Assembly (NCBI GenBank): GCA_947447975.1
Contig: CANFLU010000001.1
Coordinates: 186,001-250,000 of the forward strand
DNA length: 64,000 nt
Reading direction: 5' to 3'
DNA from: Comamonadaceae bacterium
GTDB taxonomy: Bacteria; Pseudomonadota; Gammaproteobacteria; Burkholderiales; Burkholderiaceae_C
This document shows positions 20,430-29,068 of this stretch, one piece after another. Below the pieces are notes generated by a model. The model was not told the origin of the DNA. It worked only from the letters and a program-made list of their open reading frames with translations, and ran no database searches. Each line of letters opens with the position of its first letter. The first letter of the stretch is position 1. The translations under genes and the position numbers were made by a program.

Positions 20430-22808
20430 ATGCAACATCGATTCATTCCGGTGGCCATAGCCATCGGCCTATCTACATCCCTGGGTGCTTGGGCCCAACC
20501 AACTTCCACAGACCCTTCGCAAGAGCAAGCGCCAGTGAAATCTTTGGGCATAGTCACCGTTTTCGGCAGCCGCCCCAGTTCCTTACCTACGCAAATTCCC
20601 ACCACGATTGAAGGCATTACCCGCACGCAAATGGAGCAAACTATTAACGCGACAGACAGCGAAGACGTGCTCAAGTACTTTCCCAGCCTGGTCGTACGGC
20701 GGCGTTATATCGGCGACTACAACCATGCAGTGCTTTCCAGTCGGGCTTCCGGTACTGGCAATAGTGCGCGCTCGGCCGTCTATGCCGATGGCATTTTGTT
20801 GTCCAACTATTTAGGCAATGGCGCCACGTATGCGCCGCGCTGGGGCATGGTCACGCCTGAAGAGATCGAGCGCGCAGACGTGATGTATGGCCCGTTTTCC
20901 GCAGCCTACCCCGGCAATTCGGTGGGTGCGGTGGTGGACTATGTCACCCGGATGCCAAAGCAGTTCGAAGGACACGCGCAAATCGTGGTCTCGCAGCAAA
21001 ACTTTGACTTGTACAACACGCACGAGACCGACTTTGCCACCCAGGCCAGTGCCTCGCTAGGCAGCAAGAGCGGCGACTGGGCGTGGTGGGTGAACATCAA
21101 CCGCACCGATAGCCAGGGCCAACCGCTGGTGTTTGCGACCAAATCCTTCACGGTCGATCCGACCAAGAGCAGCAATAACGGCGCGGTGTATGGTTTGGAT
21201 AAAACCAATACGCCTTGGTACATCCTAGGCACCAATACCCAGTACCACACGGTACAAGAGCACGCCAAACTCAAATTGGCCTATGACTTGTCCCCCACCG
21301 TACGCGCAAGTTACACGCTGGCTAATTGGAAAAACACCTCCGACGGTACGGCCAAAAGCTACCTGACGGACACGGCCAATCCCTATGGCGGTAATCATGT
21401 CATCAGCGGGCAGACCTTCTCCGCCAACGGCTTGTTCAATGCCACCCAAGAGCGCTTAGACCATTGGATGCACGGCCTGTCAGTCAAGAGCAATACCAAG
21501 GGCGAGTGGGATTGGGAGCTGGCTGCTAGTCGGGTGGACTACGGCACTGACCAGGCCCGCCAGTCTTCTATCAATAGCGCCGCCAATCTCAACGGCACCA
21601 TGGGCAACGGCAGTGCCGCCACATTGACCGACCAAAACGGCACGGGCTGGACCACGCTGGCGGTCAAAGGCATCTGGCGCCCCCAAGGCCTGCAGGGCGC
21701 GCACCTGGTGGATTTTGGTGTCCAGCAAGATAGCTACCAACTGCGCGTCCTGAAGTCCAACCTGAGTGCTACCGACAACTGGTTTACCAGCAGCGCGGCC
21801 AGTCTAAGCGCCGACGTAGGCGGTCAAAGCAAGCTGCAAAGTATTTACGCGCAGGACGCTTGGGCGTTTGCGCGAGACTGGAAAACCGTGTTGGGCTTGC
21901 GACTGGAAAATTGGAGTGCATCGGACGGCTATGCCGTAACCACTGCGGCCACGGATCGCTATGCCCCGCGCAATGAGTTTTTCGCCTCGCCCAAAGCCGC
22001 ATTGGCTTACCAATGGTCACACGATACGGTGCTCAAAGGCTCGCTTGGGCGAGCGGTTCGTATGCCAACCGTGTCTGAGCTCTACGGCGCTACTGCGAGC
22101 AAATGCGTGGACATCAACCCCGCCAAGAAAATTGTCAGCAGCGCCTGTACCAGCGGGCAGACGTGGTTGAACGAGCCCAATCTGCGACCGGAAAAATCCT
22201 GGACAACAGAGCTTACATTGGAAAAAGAACTGGGTAATGGACTCTTGCGGCTGACCTATTTCAATGAGGATGTGGCAGACGCGCTGTACTCGCAAGTGGC
22301 AGGCCTCAAGACCGACAACACCCCGGTCAACATGGTGCAAAACATTGACGCCATCAGCACGCATGGCTTAGAGATGGCATTTCAGGGAGAGAACCTTCTC
22401 ACCCATGGCCTGGACCTGTCGGGCAGCGTGACCTATGCCGACTCGCGCATCCAAGCGAATAGCTCCTACGTGGCCACACCTGGCGACACCATTGGCAAAT
22501 TGCAGCCCCGCGTACCGCAGTGGCGCGCCACTGCGCTAGCCAATTACCACTGGAACCCGCAACTGAGCACCTCCTTGGGCTTGCGTTACAGCTCCGACCA
22601 GTTCAGTAGTTTGAACAACACGGATATCAACGGATTTGCTTACACCGCCGCAAGCCGATTTACCGTACTGGACCTTCGGGTGCGCTATGCCATCCAGCCC
22701 AAACTGGTAGCCGCCTTTGGCGTTGACAACCTGACCAATCAAGCGTACTGGAACTTCCACCCCTATCCGGGGCGCACCTTGGTTGCAGAGCTGCAATACG
22801 CGCTGTAG
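20430..22808 (+). CDS. TonB-dependent outer-membrane receptor, probably copper-related
   Basis: 792-residue beta-barrel receptor. A signal peptide ends at about residue 22 (LGAWA). A plug domain (roughly 55-190) has LKYFPSLVVRRR, SAVYADGILL and VMYGPFSAAYPGNSVG. The barrel ends in FGVDNLTNQAYWNF and a final strand closing in LQYAL rather than the more common aromatic. The plug and barrel resemble OprC/NosA-type copper receptors, and the upstream copper-binding genes support copper as cargo. The cargo is inference, as no ligand residues can be assigned with certainty. It is the last gene of the copper cluster, convergent with the deaminase gene 22 bases downstream. Confidence 0.88.
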   Translation: MQHRFIPVAIAIGLSTSLGAWAQPTSTDPSQEQAPVKSLGIVTVFGSRPSSLPTQIPTTIEGITRTQMEQTINATDSEDVLKYFPSLVVRRRYIGDYNHAVLSSRASGTGNSARSAVYADGILLSNYLGNGATYAPRWGMVTPEEIERADVMYGPFSAAYPGNSVGAVVDYVTRMPKQFEGHAQIVVSQQNFDLYNTHETDFATQASASLGSKSGDWAWWVNINRTDSQGQPLVFATKSFTVDPTKSSNNGAVYGLDKTNTPWYILGTNTQYHTVQEHAKLKLAYDLSPTVRASYTLANWKNTSDGTAKSYLTDTANPYGGNHVISGQTFSANGLFNATQERLDHWMHGLSVKSNTKGEWDWELAASRVDYGTDQARQSSINSAANLNGTMGNGSAATLTDQNGTGWTTLAVKGIWRPQGLQGAHLVDFGVQQDSYQLRVLKSNLSATDNWFTSSAASLSADVGGQSKLQSIYAQDAWAFARDWKTVLGLRLENWSASDGYAVTTAATDRYAPRNEFFASPKAALAYQWSHDTVLKGSLGRAVRMPTVSELYGATASKCVDINPAKKIVSSACTSGQTWLNEPNLRPEKSWTTELTLEKELGNGLLRLTYFNEDVADALYSQVAGLKTDNTPVNMVQNIDAISTHGLEMAFQGENLLTHGLDLSGSVTYADSRIQANSSYVATPGDTIGKLQPRVPQWRATALANYHWNPQLSTSLGLRYSSDQFSSLNNTDINGFAYTAASRFTVLDLRVRYAIQPKLVAAFGVDNLTNQAYWNFHPYPGRTLVAELQYAL

Positions 22809-22830
22809 GTCTTGCAAATCGGGCGCTTGG

Positions 22831-23880
22831 CTAGGAAGTGGCTAGCGCCTGGTCAAACACGTGGTCGAGCGTCGTCCGCCATAGCACTTTGTCTGCTTCA
22901 GGCGCAAAGCTGGCATCGATGCTGTTACGGGCCAACTGCCACGCGTCCTGCCCGCTCAGCTCAGGCAGTGCGGCAAACACGGCTTCGAAGTTGCTAAGCA
23001 GGTAGCCGCCAAAATAGGCGGGGTCATCCGAGTTGAGGGTGATGCACAGCCCGGCATGCAGCAGTGTGGCCAGGTTGTGCTCTTGCATGGTGTTGAACAC
23101 ACAGAGCTTCACGTTGGACAGCGGGCATACGGTCAGCGGCATGCGGCTGTCGGCCAGGCGCTGTACCAGCACTGGGTCCTCGCTGCAGCGCACGCCGTGG
23201 TCGATGCGCTCCACGTGCAAGACATCGAGCGCACTTTCGATATAGGCCGGCGGCCCTTCCTCACCTGCATGGGCCACGATGCGCAGGCCCAGTGCACGGC
23301 ACTTGGCAAAAACGCGGGCAAATTTTTCTGGTGGGTTGCCGCGTTCTCCCGAGTCCAGGCCCACGCCGATAAAGTGCGCGCGGTAAGGCAAGGCTGCCTC
23401 CAAAGTATCAAAGGCAGATGCTTCGGACAAGTGGCGCAAAAAGCACAGGATCAGGCTGGCGCTGATACCCCAGTGGGCTTTGGCGTCCGCGCAGGCCCGT
23501 GCCAGCCCTTGGATCACTGCGCCCATGGGAACGCCGCGTTCGGTATGGGTTTGCGGGTCAAAAAACAATTCGGCATGCACGATATGGTCGGCATGCGCCC
23601 GCGCAAAGTAGGCCATCGCCATGCGGTAAAAATCGTCTTCCTCTATCAGCACGGAAGCACCGGCGTAATACAAATCCAAAAAGCTTTGCAAGTCGGTAAA
23701 CGCATAGGCTGCGCGCAAAGCCTCTACGCTGGGGTAGCTGAGCGTGATGCCGTTTTTCGCGGCCAGCGCAAATATCAGTTCTGGCTCCAAAGAGCCCTCG
23801 ATATGGATGTGCAACTCGGCTTTGGGCATGCGCGCCAGTAAGGCGGAAAGGTGGTTGCGGGCGATAGTGGCGTAGGTCAT
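22831..23880 (-). CDS. Adenosine/adenine deaminase family protein (likely adenine deaminase type)
   Basis: 349-residue zinc amidohydrolase. Metal and catalytic residues are all visible: His24 and His26 (AELHIHIEGS), His204 and Glu207 (VAHAGEEG), His228 (DHGV), Asp285 and Asp286 (NSDDP). The segment PLSNVKLCVF resembles bacterial and fungal adenine deaminases more than true adenosine deaminases, so conversion of adenine to hypoxanthine is my preferred reading; I cannot confirm it. It is the last gene of an operon that begins at 28839, 23 bases after a cyclo-ligase-like gene, so it probably processes the compound taken up by the ABC transporter or a product of it. Confidence 0.85.
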   Translation of the reverse strand: MTYATIARNHLSALLARMPKAELHIHIEGSLEPELIFALAAKNGITLSYPSVEALRAAYAFTDLQSFLDLYYAGASVLIEEDDFYRMAMAYFARAHADHIVHAELFFDPQTHTERGVPMGAVIQGLARACADAKAHWGISASLILCFLRHLSEASAFDTLEAALPYRAHFIGVGLDSGERGNPPEKFARVFAKCRALGLRIVAHAGEEGPPAYIESALDVLHVERIDHGVRCSEDPVLVQRLADSRMPLTVCPLSNVKLCVFNTMQEHNLATLLHAGLCITLNSDDPAYFGGYLLSNFEAVFAALPELSGQDAWQLARNSIDASFAPEADKVLWRTTLDHVFDQALATS

Positions 23881-23903
23881 GGTGAGGGGCTCCCGTAAAG
23901 CGC

Positions 23904-24665
23904 TCAGGCCAGTGGCGGCAAAGCCGCTTCCATGGCTTGCAGCTCTTGCAATGGCGGTATGGTGGCTAGCATCTGCGGGTCCAGCATATCCCAGACGATG
24001 CCACAGCGCGGCTTGTGCGGGTTGGTCACTTCTATCGTGCGCGTGGGCGTAAAAATCGCGTCGGCTACGGTGTCAAAAATCTCGGGGTACAAAGTCTCTT
24101 GTAGCACTTGGCAATCGTGCACCAGCGCCGCCGTAGGCGTTTGCGCATGGATCACGCCGATGCGGTAGAGCATGCCCCATTCCGCATCAAAAAAACCATG
24201 GCCTTTGCCAAAGCGCACGCCGTGCTCATTGATAGCGCCGGTGCCGGTAATCATGTAGTCCAGACGCGGTAGCTCAGCGCGAATTTGTGCCAACGTCATA
24301 TGCCGCCCGTGGCGCTCCATGCCGTCGAGTGTGGCGGCATACAGCAAGCGGTCTTTGGGTATGGTGGCCGGATCCAGCAGCCAAAAGCCCCGGCGTATGG
24401 AATAGGTGGTCATCAAGATGCGCTTGCCTTCGCACAGCGTACGGTAGCGCAGCTCTTCGATGCAGTTGTCTGGCGTGATGAAGATGCATTCGGACTGTTG
24501 GTAATACCGGTGCGCCATCAAGCGATCAGTAGCCGCGCTACTGCCCACAAAGTCGGTGATGAATTCGCCGAAATCAAAATGAAAACGGCTATCGGCAAAA
24601 GCCACTTCGCGCAGTGCGGCAAACACGCGTTCGCGCACCGTGTGTTTATGGTCGGTGTGTTCCAT
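23904..24665 (-). CDS. 5-formyltetrahydrofolate cyclo-ligase-like protein, copy B
   Basis: 253-residue protein of the 5-FCL/MTHFS fold. The nucleotide-binding signature appears as GVRFGKGHGFFD at 149-160, in the MTHFSD-like form rather than the usual RLGxGxGYYD. Paralogous to the protein at 28102-28839 in the same operon: both share ADSRFH, an EFIxDFxGS segment and FxTPDN. Canonical enzymes convert 5-formyl-THF to methenyl-THF with ATP. Whether this branch does that is unknown, and another substrate is likely given two copies beside a transporter. The start at 24665 has GAAGGAAA upstream; the longer frame would abut the permease stop. Confidence 0.75.
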   Translation of the reverse strand: MEHTDHKHTVRERVFAALREVAFADSRFHFDFGEFITDFVGSSAATDRLMAHRYYQQSECIFITPDNCIEELRYRTLCEGKRILMTTYSIRRGFWLLDPATIPKDRLLYAATLDGMERHGRHMTLAQIRAELPRLDYMITGTGAINEHGVRFGKGHGFFDAEWGMLYRIGVIHAQTPTAALVHDCQVLQETLYPEIFDTVADAIFTPTRTIEVTNPHKPRCGIVWDMLDPQMLATIPPLQELQAMEAALPPLA

Positions 24666-24704
24666 AGGCTTATTTCCTTCAATCAAAAAAAGTGGGCTGC
24701 GCAC

Positions 24705-26279
24705 TCAGGCCGCAGGCGCCATCGCATAGCGTTGCAGCACGTAGCGCTCCAGTACCACGACCAGGCTATTGAGCAGTACGGCGATGAGGATGGCCACCAC
24801 CGCTACGCTCCATATCATTCCGAAATCGAGCACGCCGCGCGACACATTGAGCAAATTGCCGATGCCGGTGCCAGTGGCCAGCCATTCGGCAATCATCACG
24901 CCCAAAAACGCGCGTGGTGCCGCCAAGCGCGCTGCGGCGCATAAATACGGCAAGGCCCAGGGCAGCGCAATCAGGCGCAACTGCCGCCAGCGCCCGGCGC
25001 CATACACACGCACAAAATCGGTAGCGCTGCTTGGCACCAGTGCCAGCCCTTGGGCAATCGTCACAAAGGCGGGGAAAAACGTTACCGACACTGTCACCAC
25101 CAAGATGCTTGCGGTGCCGCGCCCGAACACCAGCACCACTAATGGCGTCAGCGCCACCAGTGGCATGGATTGGCTGACCAAGGCCACCGGCATCAGGCTG
25201 AGGCCCAGCGCCTTATAGACCGTGGTGCTCACCGCCAGCAACAGCGCCACCGCCAGCCCCGCCAGCATGCCCAGCACGGTGTAGGGCAAGGTTTGCGACA
25301 GCGCATCAAGTAAGAGTTCGCGGTTCTCGGCCGCGTTGTCCGCGGCAAACAAATGTTCCAGCACGCCTGCCGGTCCGCGCAGCACGATATCGGACACGCC
25401 CAGCAAGGTGAACAGCGCAATCACCCCGTACCACAACACAAAAGGCATGGCCAGCGTACCCAGGCGCATGGCCCAGCGCGTGGCTGCGCTTTCGGTATCC
25501 AAGCCCGCCTGAAAACCCAGCGGCGTGCTGGCGCTTTGGGTGTCGCCCGCAAAGCGCGCCGCGATCAGGCCCGCGCAGCCGTACGCGATGCCGCTAACTG
25601 CCGTGGCCGTGAGGCCAATCCCCCACAAGCGCGCTGGGTCGGCCCGGCCTAGCGAGCCGATTAAATAGGTGCCCAGCCCGGCATTGCCGCCGCTGCCAAA
25701 CTCCGCCAGTATCGAGCCCAGCACCGCGGCGGGCGCTGCAACGCGTAAACCGGCTAGCAAGCTTGGCAAGCCGCTACGCAATCGGATGCGGCGCAGTATT
25801 TGTGCATCACTGCCGCCATACACGCGCACCAGGTCCACCAAGCGCGCGTCCACCTGCGTCAGGCCCAGGACCGTGGCGACCATGGTCGGGTAATACACCG
25901 ACAGCGCGGCCAGCACCACGCGCGGTGTATCGCCAGGCAAAGCGATCACCAAAATCGGCACCAGCGCAATCGCTGGCATGGCAAACAAGCTTACGTTGAC
26001 ACCGGCCATCAAGCGCCCTGCAGGACGCCACCACGCAAACCACATGCCCATCAATACCGCGACCGTATTGCCGATCAAAAAACCAACAAAAGCGGTTTTG
26101 AGCGTGCCCCAAATATGCGGCGGGTAGTCGCCTCGGTCCAGCCACCATTGGCGCAGGATGCCGCTGGGAGCAGGCAGAGCACCTTGGCCTACCCATTGGG
26201 CCCGTCCTGCCAATTCCCACAGCAGTAGCATCAGCAGCAAGCCGGGCAAGGCCGCGCGGTGGCGTGTGGGCGTGTCCAT
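24705..26279 (-). CDS. ABC transporter permease, two fused permease domains
   Basis: 524-residue inner-membrane protein made of two tandem BPD-type permease halves, roughly residues 1-255 and 265-524, each with about six helices. Each half has its own coupling region: DLVRVYGGSDAQILRRIRL in the first and DFVRVYGAGRWRQLRLIAL in the second. Usual NitT/TauT/SsuC or ThiX permeases are about 250-280 residues and dimerise; here the dimer is encoded as one chain. Its neighbours are the ATPase and an NMT1-type binding protein, so a complete importer is encoded. The substrate is unknown; an N-heterocycle such as a pyrimidine, purine or pterin is a guess from context. Confidence 0.88.
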   Translation of the reverse strand: MDTPTRHRAALPGLLLMLLLWELAGRAQWVGQGALPAPSGILRQWWLDRGDYPPHIWGTLKTAFVGFLIGNTVAVLMGMWFAWWRPAGRLMAGVNVSLFAMPAIALVPILVIALPGDTPRVVLAALSVYYPTMVATVLGLTQVDARLVDLVRVYGGSDAQILRRIRLRSGLPSLLAGLRVAAPAAVLGSILAEFGSGGNAGLGTYLIGSLGRADPARLWGIGLTATAVSGIAYGCAGLIAARFAGDTQSASTPLGFQAGLDTESAATRWAMRLGTLAMPFVLWYGVIALFTLLGVSDIVLRGPAGVLEHLFAADNAAENRELLLDALSQTLPYTVLGMLAGLAVALLLAVSTTVYKALGLSLMPVALVSQSMPLVALTPLVVLVFGRGTASILVVTVSVTFFPAFVTIAQGLALVPSSATDFVRVYGAGRWRQLRLIALPWALPYLCAAARLAAPRAFLGVMIAEWLATGTGIGNLLNVSRGVLDFGMIWSVAVVAILIAVLLNSLVVVLERYVLQRYAMAPAA

Positions 26280-26289
26280 TGGCTACCCG

Positions 26290-27057
26290 CTAGGCCGTGC
26301 CGTACAAAATACCGGCTACTTGTTGCTCCAGCGCGCGGAATGCAGTGCTGTTAAACAAGTCCACTGTGCGTGGCCTGGCAAAAGGTACCTCTACGATCTG
26401 CGCAATGCGCCCGGGCTGGCTTTGCATTACCGCCACGCGGTCGGCCAAAAACAAGGCCTCGTCAATACCATGCGTGACCAGCAGCGTGGTAGTGGGCCGC
26501 TCCAGCCAAATGCGTTGCAACTCCAGGTTCATGCTGCGGCGCAGGATTTGGTCCAGCGCGCCAAAAGGCTCGTCCAGCAACAGCACTTCGGGCTGCGTCA
26601 CCAGCGCGCGCGCAATCGCCACCCGCTGGCGCATACCGCCCGAAAGCTGTGAAGGTAGCGCGCTTTCAAAACCTTGGAGGCCTACCAACTCCACCAGGCT
26701 GCGGATGCGCGCCATGTCCACCGGCGCACCGGTCACATCCAGTGGCAAGCGCACGTTGTCCACCACCGAGCGCCATGGCAACAGCGCTGCGTCTTGAAAC
26801 GCAATGCCCAGCGCACCACGTTGCTGCAAAGCCAATGGCGACTCTTCGCCAATGCGCACCGTGCCGCTATCGGGCTGCTCCAGCCCAGCCACCAGACGCA
26901 GCAAGGTGGACTTGCCGCAGCCCGAAGGCCCGATCAGCGCGGTAAACGAACCATCGGGGCAGTGCAAAGAAACATGCTCCAGCGCCACCAAAGGGGGGGC
27001 GCCGGAGACGGCGAACACGCGCCCGACCTGGGCTATGCGCAGTTCGCTGTTGCGCAT
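26290..27057 (-). CDS. ABC transporter ATP-binding protein (NitT/TauT/SsuB type)
   Basis: 255-residue ATPase. Walker A is GPSGCGKST, the Q-loop lies in [12 protein letters not shown], the signature is [15 protein letters not shown], Walker B is [12 protein letters not shown] and the H-loop is [10 protein letters not shown]. The start ATG overlaps the stop of the binding-protein gene by one base (TGATG), and the permease follows 10 bases downstream, so the three transporter genes are translationally coupled. The family imports sulfonates, nitrate, taurine or thiamin precursors; nothing in the ATPase itself fixes the cargo. Confidence 0.92.
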   Translation of the reverse strand: MRNSELRIAQVGRVFAVSGAPPLVALEHVSLHCPDGSFTALIGPSGCGKSTLLRLVAGLEQPDSGTVRIGEESPLALQQRGALGIAFQDAALLPWRSVVDNVRLPLDVTGAPVDMARIRSLVELVGLQGFESALPSQLSGGMRQRVAIARALVTQPEVLLLDEPFGALDQILRRSMNLELQRIWLERPTTTLLVTHGIDEALFLADRVAVMQSQPGRIAQIVEVPFARPRTVDLFNSTAFRALEQQVAGILYGTA

Positions 27058-28022
27058 CAGATTTCTTTGAGCAAGCTGGTGTCAAAGTGCGATTTGTCGG
27101 CCTTCACATTGACGGCGTTGAGTGCGGCAATGCAGTTGGCAATCGACTCATCGCTCATGGCGAACACGCCGCCGGCGTTGGCGATCAAAGGCTTTTGGGC
27201 TTCGTTAAAGAACAACTCGTTTTCTATGCTGCGGCCGGTCCCTTTGAACCAGGTGTCTTTGAACTTGGGTGGATAGGCCTTGGTGTCTTTGAAGTTTTCG
27301 TCCCAGCCCTTGCGGCTGGCGCGCATAAAGGCCACTATATCTTTGCGGCGGGCCTTTAGGGTCTCTTGCGTGACCACCACCACGTCGTTAAACAGTGGCA
27401 GCTTGAAGTCTGCCAGCAGGAAACTGGTGGCATCTTTGCCCATGCTCTTGATGGTGAAAGGCACGTTGGTGGTGAAGTCCAGCGAACCGTCTATTTCACC
27501 CTTGATCAAGGGCGTCGGATCGTAGGCATAAGGCACAATCTTGACCTTGGCTTTGTCGATGCCGTTGAGCTTGAGCATGGCCTCGACGGTTAGGCGGTTG
27601 ACCGGTGGCACGGCAATGGTTTTGCCGATCAGGTCTTGCGGTGTTTTCAATGGCTTGGAGGCCAGGCTGACGATGCCGACAGGGTTCTTCTGGTATTGCG
27701 CCCCGATGATGACCAGCGGTGCTTTTTGGTCGGTAATGGCTTTGATGGCAGTTTCCACCGTGGTCAGGCACACATCGGCTTTTTTGGACAAGAGCGAGGC
27801 CTCTGGGATCACGTCCGGGCCGCCGGACAAATACGTCAGGTCCAGACCTTCGGCTTTGTAAAACCCTTTGTCCATAGCCACAAAGTAGCCCATGAATTCG
27901 GCGTCGTTCACCCATGCTGCTTGCATGGTGAGTTTGGCGGCGCTTTGGCTCCAGGCGCCCATGGGCGCCATAGACGCCAAGGCGGCGGAAGTGGCAAGAA
28001 ACTGGCGGCGTGATGCTTTCAT
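27057..28022 (-). CDS. ABC transporter substrate-binding protein, NMT1/THI5-like
   Basis: 321-residue exported binding protein. The N-terminus [16 protein letters not shown] has a twin-arginine signal, with cleavage likely near AWSQS at about residue 25. The NMT1/THI5 fold is indicated by [19 protein letters not shown], the ligand-loop [11 protein letters not shown] and [16 protein letters not shown]. Homologues bind pyrimidine-like thiamin precursors, riboflavin, nitrate or sulfonates. The DVIPE loop resembles that of pyrimidine/nucleobase-type binders, but the substrate is inference. Start 28022 was chosen because it has AAAGGATG upstream and gives the clean Tat signal. Confidence 0.88.
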   Translation of the reverse strand: MKASRRQFLATSAALASMAPMGAWSQSAAKLTMQAAWVNDAEFMGYFVAMDKGFYKAEGLDLTYLSGGPDVIPEASLLSKKADVCLTTVETAIKAITDQKAPLVIIGAQYQKNPVGIVSLASKPLKTPQDLIGKTIAVPPVNRLTVEAMLKLNGIDKAKVKIVPYAYDPTPLIKGEIDGSLDFTTNVPFTIKSMGKDATSFLLADFKLPLFNDVVVVTQETLKARRKDIVAFMRASRKGWDENFKDTKAYPPKFKDTWFKGTGRSIENELFFNEAQKPLIANAGGVFAMSDESIANCIAALNAVNVKADKSHFDTSLLKEI

Positions 28023-28101
28023 GGTGTCATCCTTTGAAGGTGTGAAGTTAAAAAACAAGGGGCGGGGAAATCGGTACAAAAATGCGTTGAGAAAATGGTC
28101 T

Positions 28102-28839
28102 TCAGGCCAGGCCGATGATGCGTCGCAACTCGGCCAAAGCGGGAATGGCGCGCACTTGCTCGGGTGTGATGTCTTTCCAGTTCAGGCCGCGCGGGCGCTG
28201 GGTTTCGCGCGCCACTTGCAGGCTGCGCGTCGGGGTACAGATCCAGTCCACCAGTACATCGTCGGGGCTGGGGTAGAGCTTTTTGTCTAGCACCTGCACA
28301 TCGTGCACCACGGTCACCAGCGGCGTGAGGTTGTCCACCAGGCCCATGTCGCTGAAGATGCGCCACTCCAGATCAAAAAAACCGTGGCCGCGCCCAAAGC
28401 GCACGCCCGAGGTCGCCACTGCCGAGGCCCCTGTCGCTACAAAATCGAAAGCGCCCAAATCGGCCAATGCGTTGAGCGTCAGCGGCTCGCCAAAATGCGC
28501 CAGCCCGTCGGGCCAGGCGCCATAGAGTTCATGGCCTGTGGGCACTGCGCCCGGGCGCAGCAAGTAAAAGCCGCTGGCCATGTTGTAGCTGGACACCACC
28601 AGGCTCACGCCGCGCGCCAACAGGCGCTGACGCAGGCCGGTAAGGCTGTTGTCTGGCGTGACAAATACATGGCGCGCCGCATCAAAACCGGGTAGGGCCC
28701 ACAGCCGGTCTAGCGCGGCATCAGAGCCAATGAAATCGGGGATGAACTCGGAAAAGCGCAAATGAAAACGCGAGTCCGCCAGCGCCACGGCGCGCAGGCC
28801 GTCCCACAGTTGTTCACGGGCAAAAGCGGAAGCGGCCAA
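28102..28839 (-). CDS. 5-formyltetrahydrofolate cyclo-ligase-like protein, copy A
   Basis: 245-residue 5-FCL/MTHFS-fold protein and the first gene of the transporter operon. Its signature is GVRFGRGHGFFDLEW at 145-159. It shares ALADSRFHLRFSEF and TPDNSLTGLRQ with the paralogue at 23904-24665. The start is TTG at 28837-28839, with AAGGA six bases upstream; no ATG in frame covers the conserved N-terminus. Two paralogues at opposite ends of a transporter operon suggest a role in using the imported compound, perhaps opening or closing a formylated or pterin-like ring. That role is speculative; a housekeeping folate-repair role is the alternative. Confidence 0.72.
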   Translation of the reverse strand: MAASAFAREQLWDGLRAVALADSRFHLRFSEFIPDFIGSDAALDRLWALPGFDAARHVFVTPDNSLTGLRQRLLARGVSLVVSSYNMASGFYLLRPGAVPTGHELYGAWPDGLAHFGEPLTLNALADLGAFDFVATGASAVATSGVRFGRGHGFFDLEWRIFSDMGLVDNLTPLVTVVHDVQVLDKKLYPSPDDVLVDWICTPTRSLQVARETQRPRGLNWKDITPEQVRAIPALAELRRIIGLA

Positions 28840-28875
28840 TCGGTGTCCTTGTGCGTGGGTTTGACAAATCCAAGG

Positions 28876-28917
28876 CTTGCGGCCCGGCCTGATCGCGGCA
28901 CATCGGGGGGCCGCAAG
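28876..28917. other. 10-bp perfect inverted repeat in operon leader
   Basis: CTTGCGGCCC at 28876-28885 and GGGCCGCAAG at 28908-28917 form a perfect stem with a 22-base loop. A transcript of the transporter operon starting near the promoter at 28921-28970 would carry it in its 5' leader. It may act as an mRNA stabilising or attenuating hairpin, or as a protein-binding site. Confidence 0.5.
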
Positions 28918-28920
28918 GCT

Positions 28921-28970
28921 GGAACCATTGTTTCAGATATTCATAGTATCATGGAATGATTGTTTCAACC
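28921..28970 (-). promoter_or_regulatory. Candidate promoter and RpiR-type operator of transporter operon
   Basis: Two direct copies of GGAAnnATTGTTTCA lie at 28921-28935 and 28953-28967, 32 bases apart (about three helical turns). On the minus strand TTGAAA-N17-TATGAA makes a good sigma-70-type promoter. One repeat covers the -35 and the other the expected start point, a layout suited to repression by the divergently encoded RpiR-type protein. Operator assignment is inference from position and symmetry. Confidence 0.6.
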
Positions 28971-29068
28971 ACCGCCTTTTGGCCCATGCCCCAGCGCCTG
29001 CATTTACGGGTCACCATGCCCCTTTGTCCTGTTGGCGGCGGCCCCGTTCGACTTGCGATACTGCGGCC

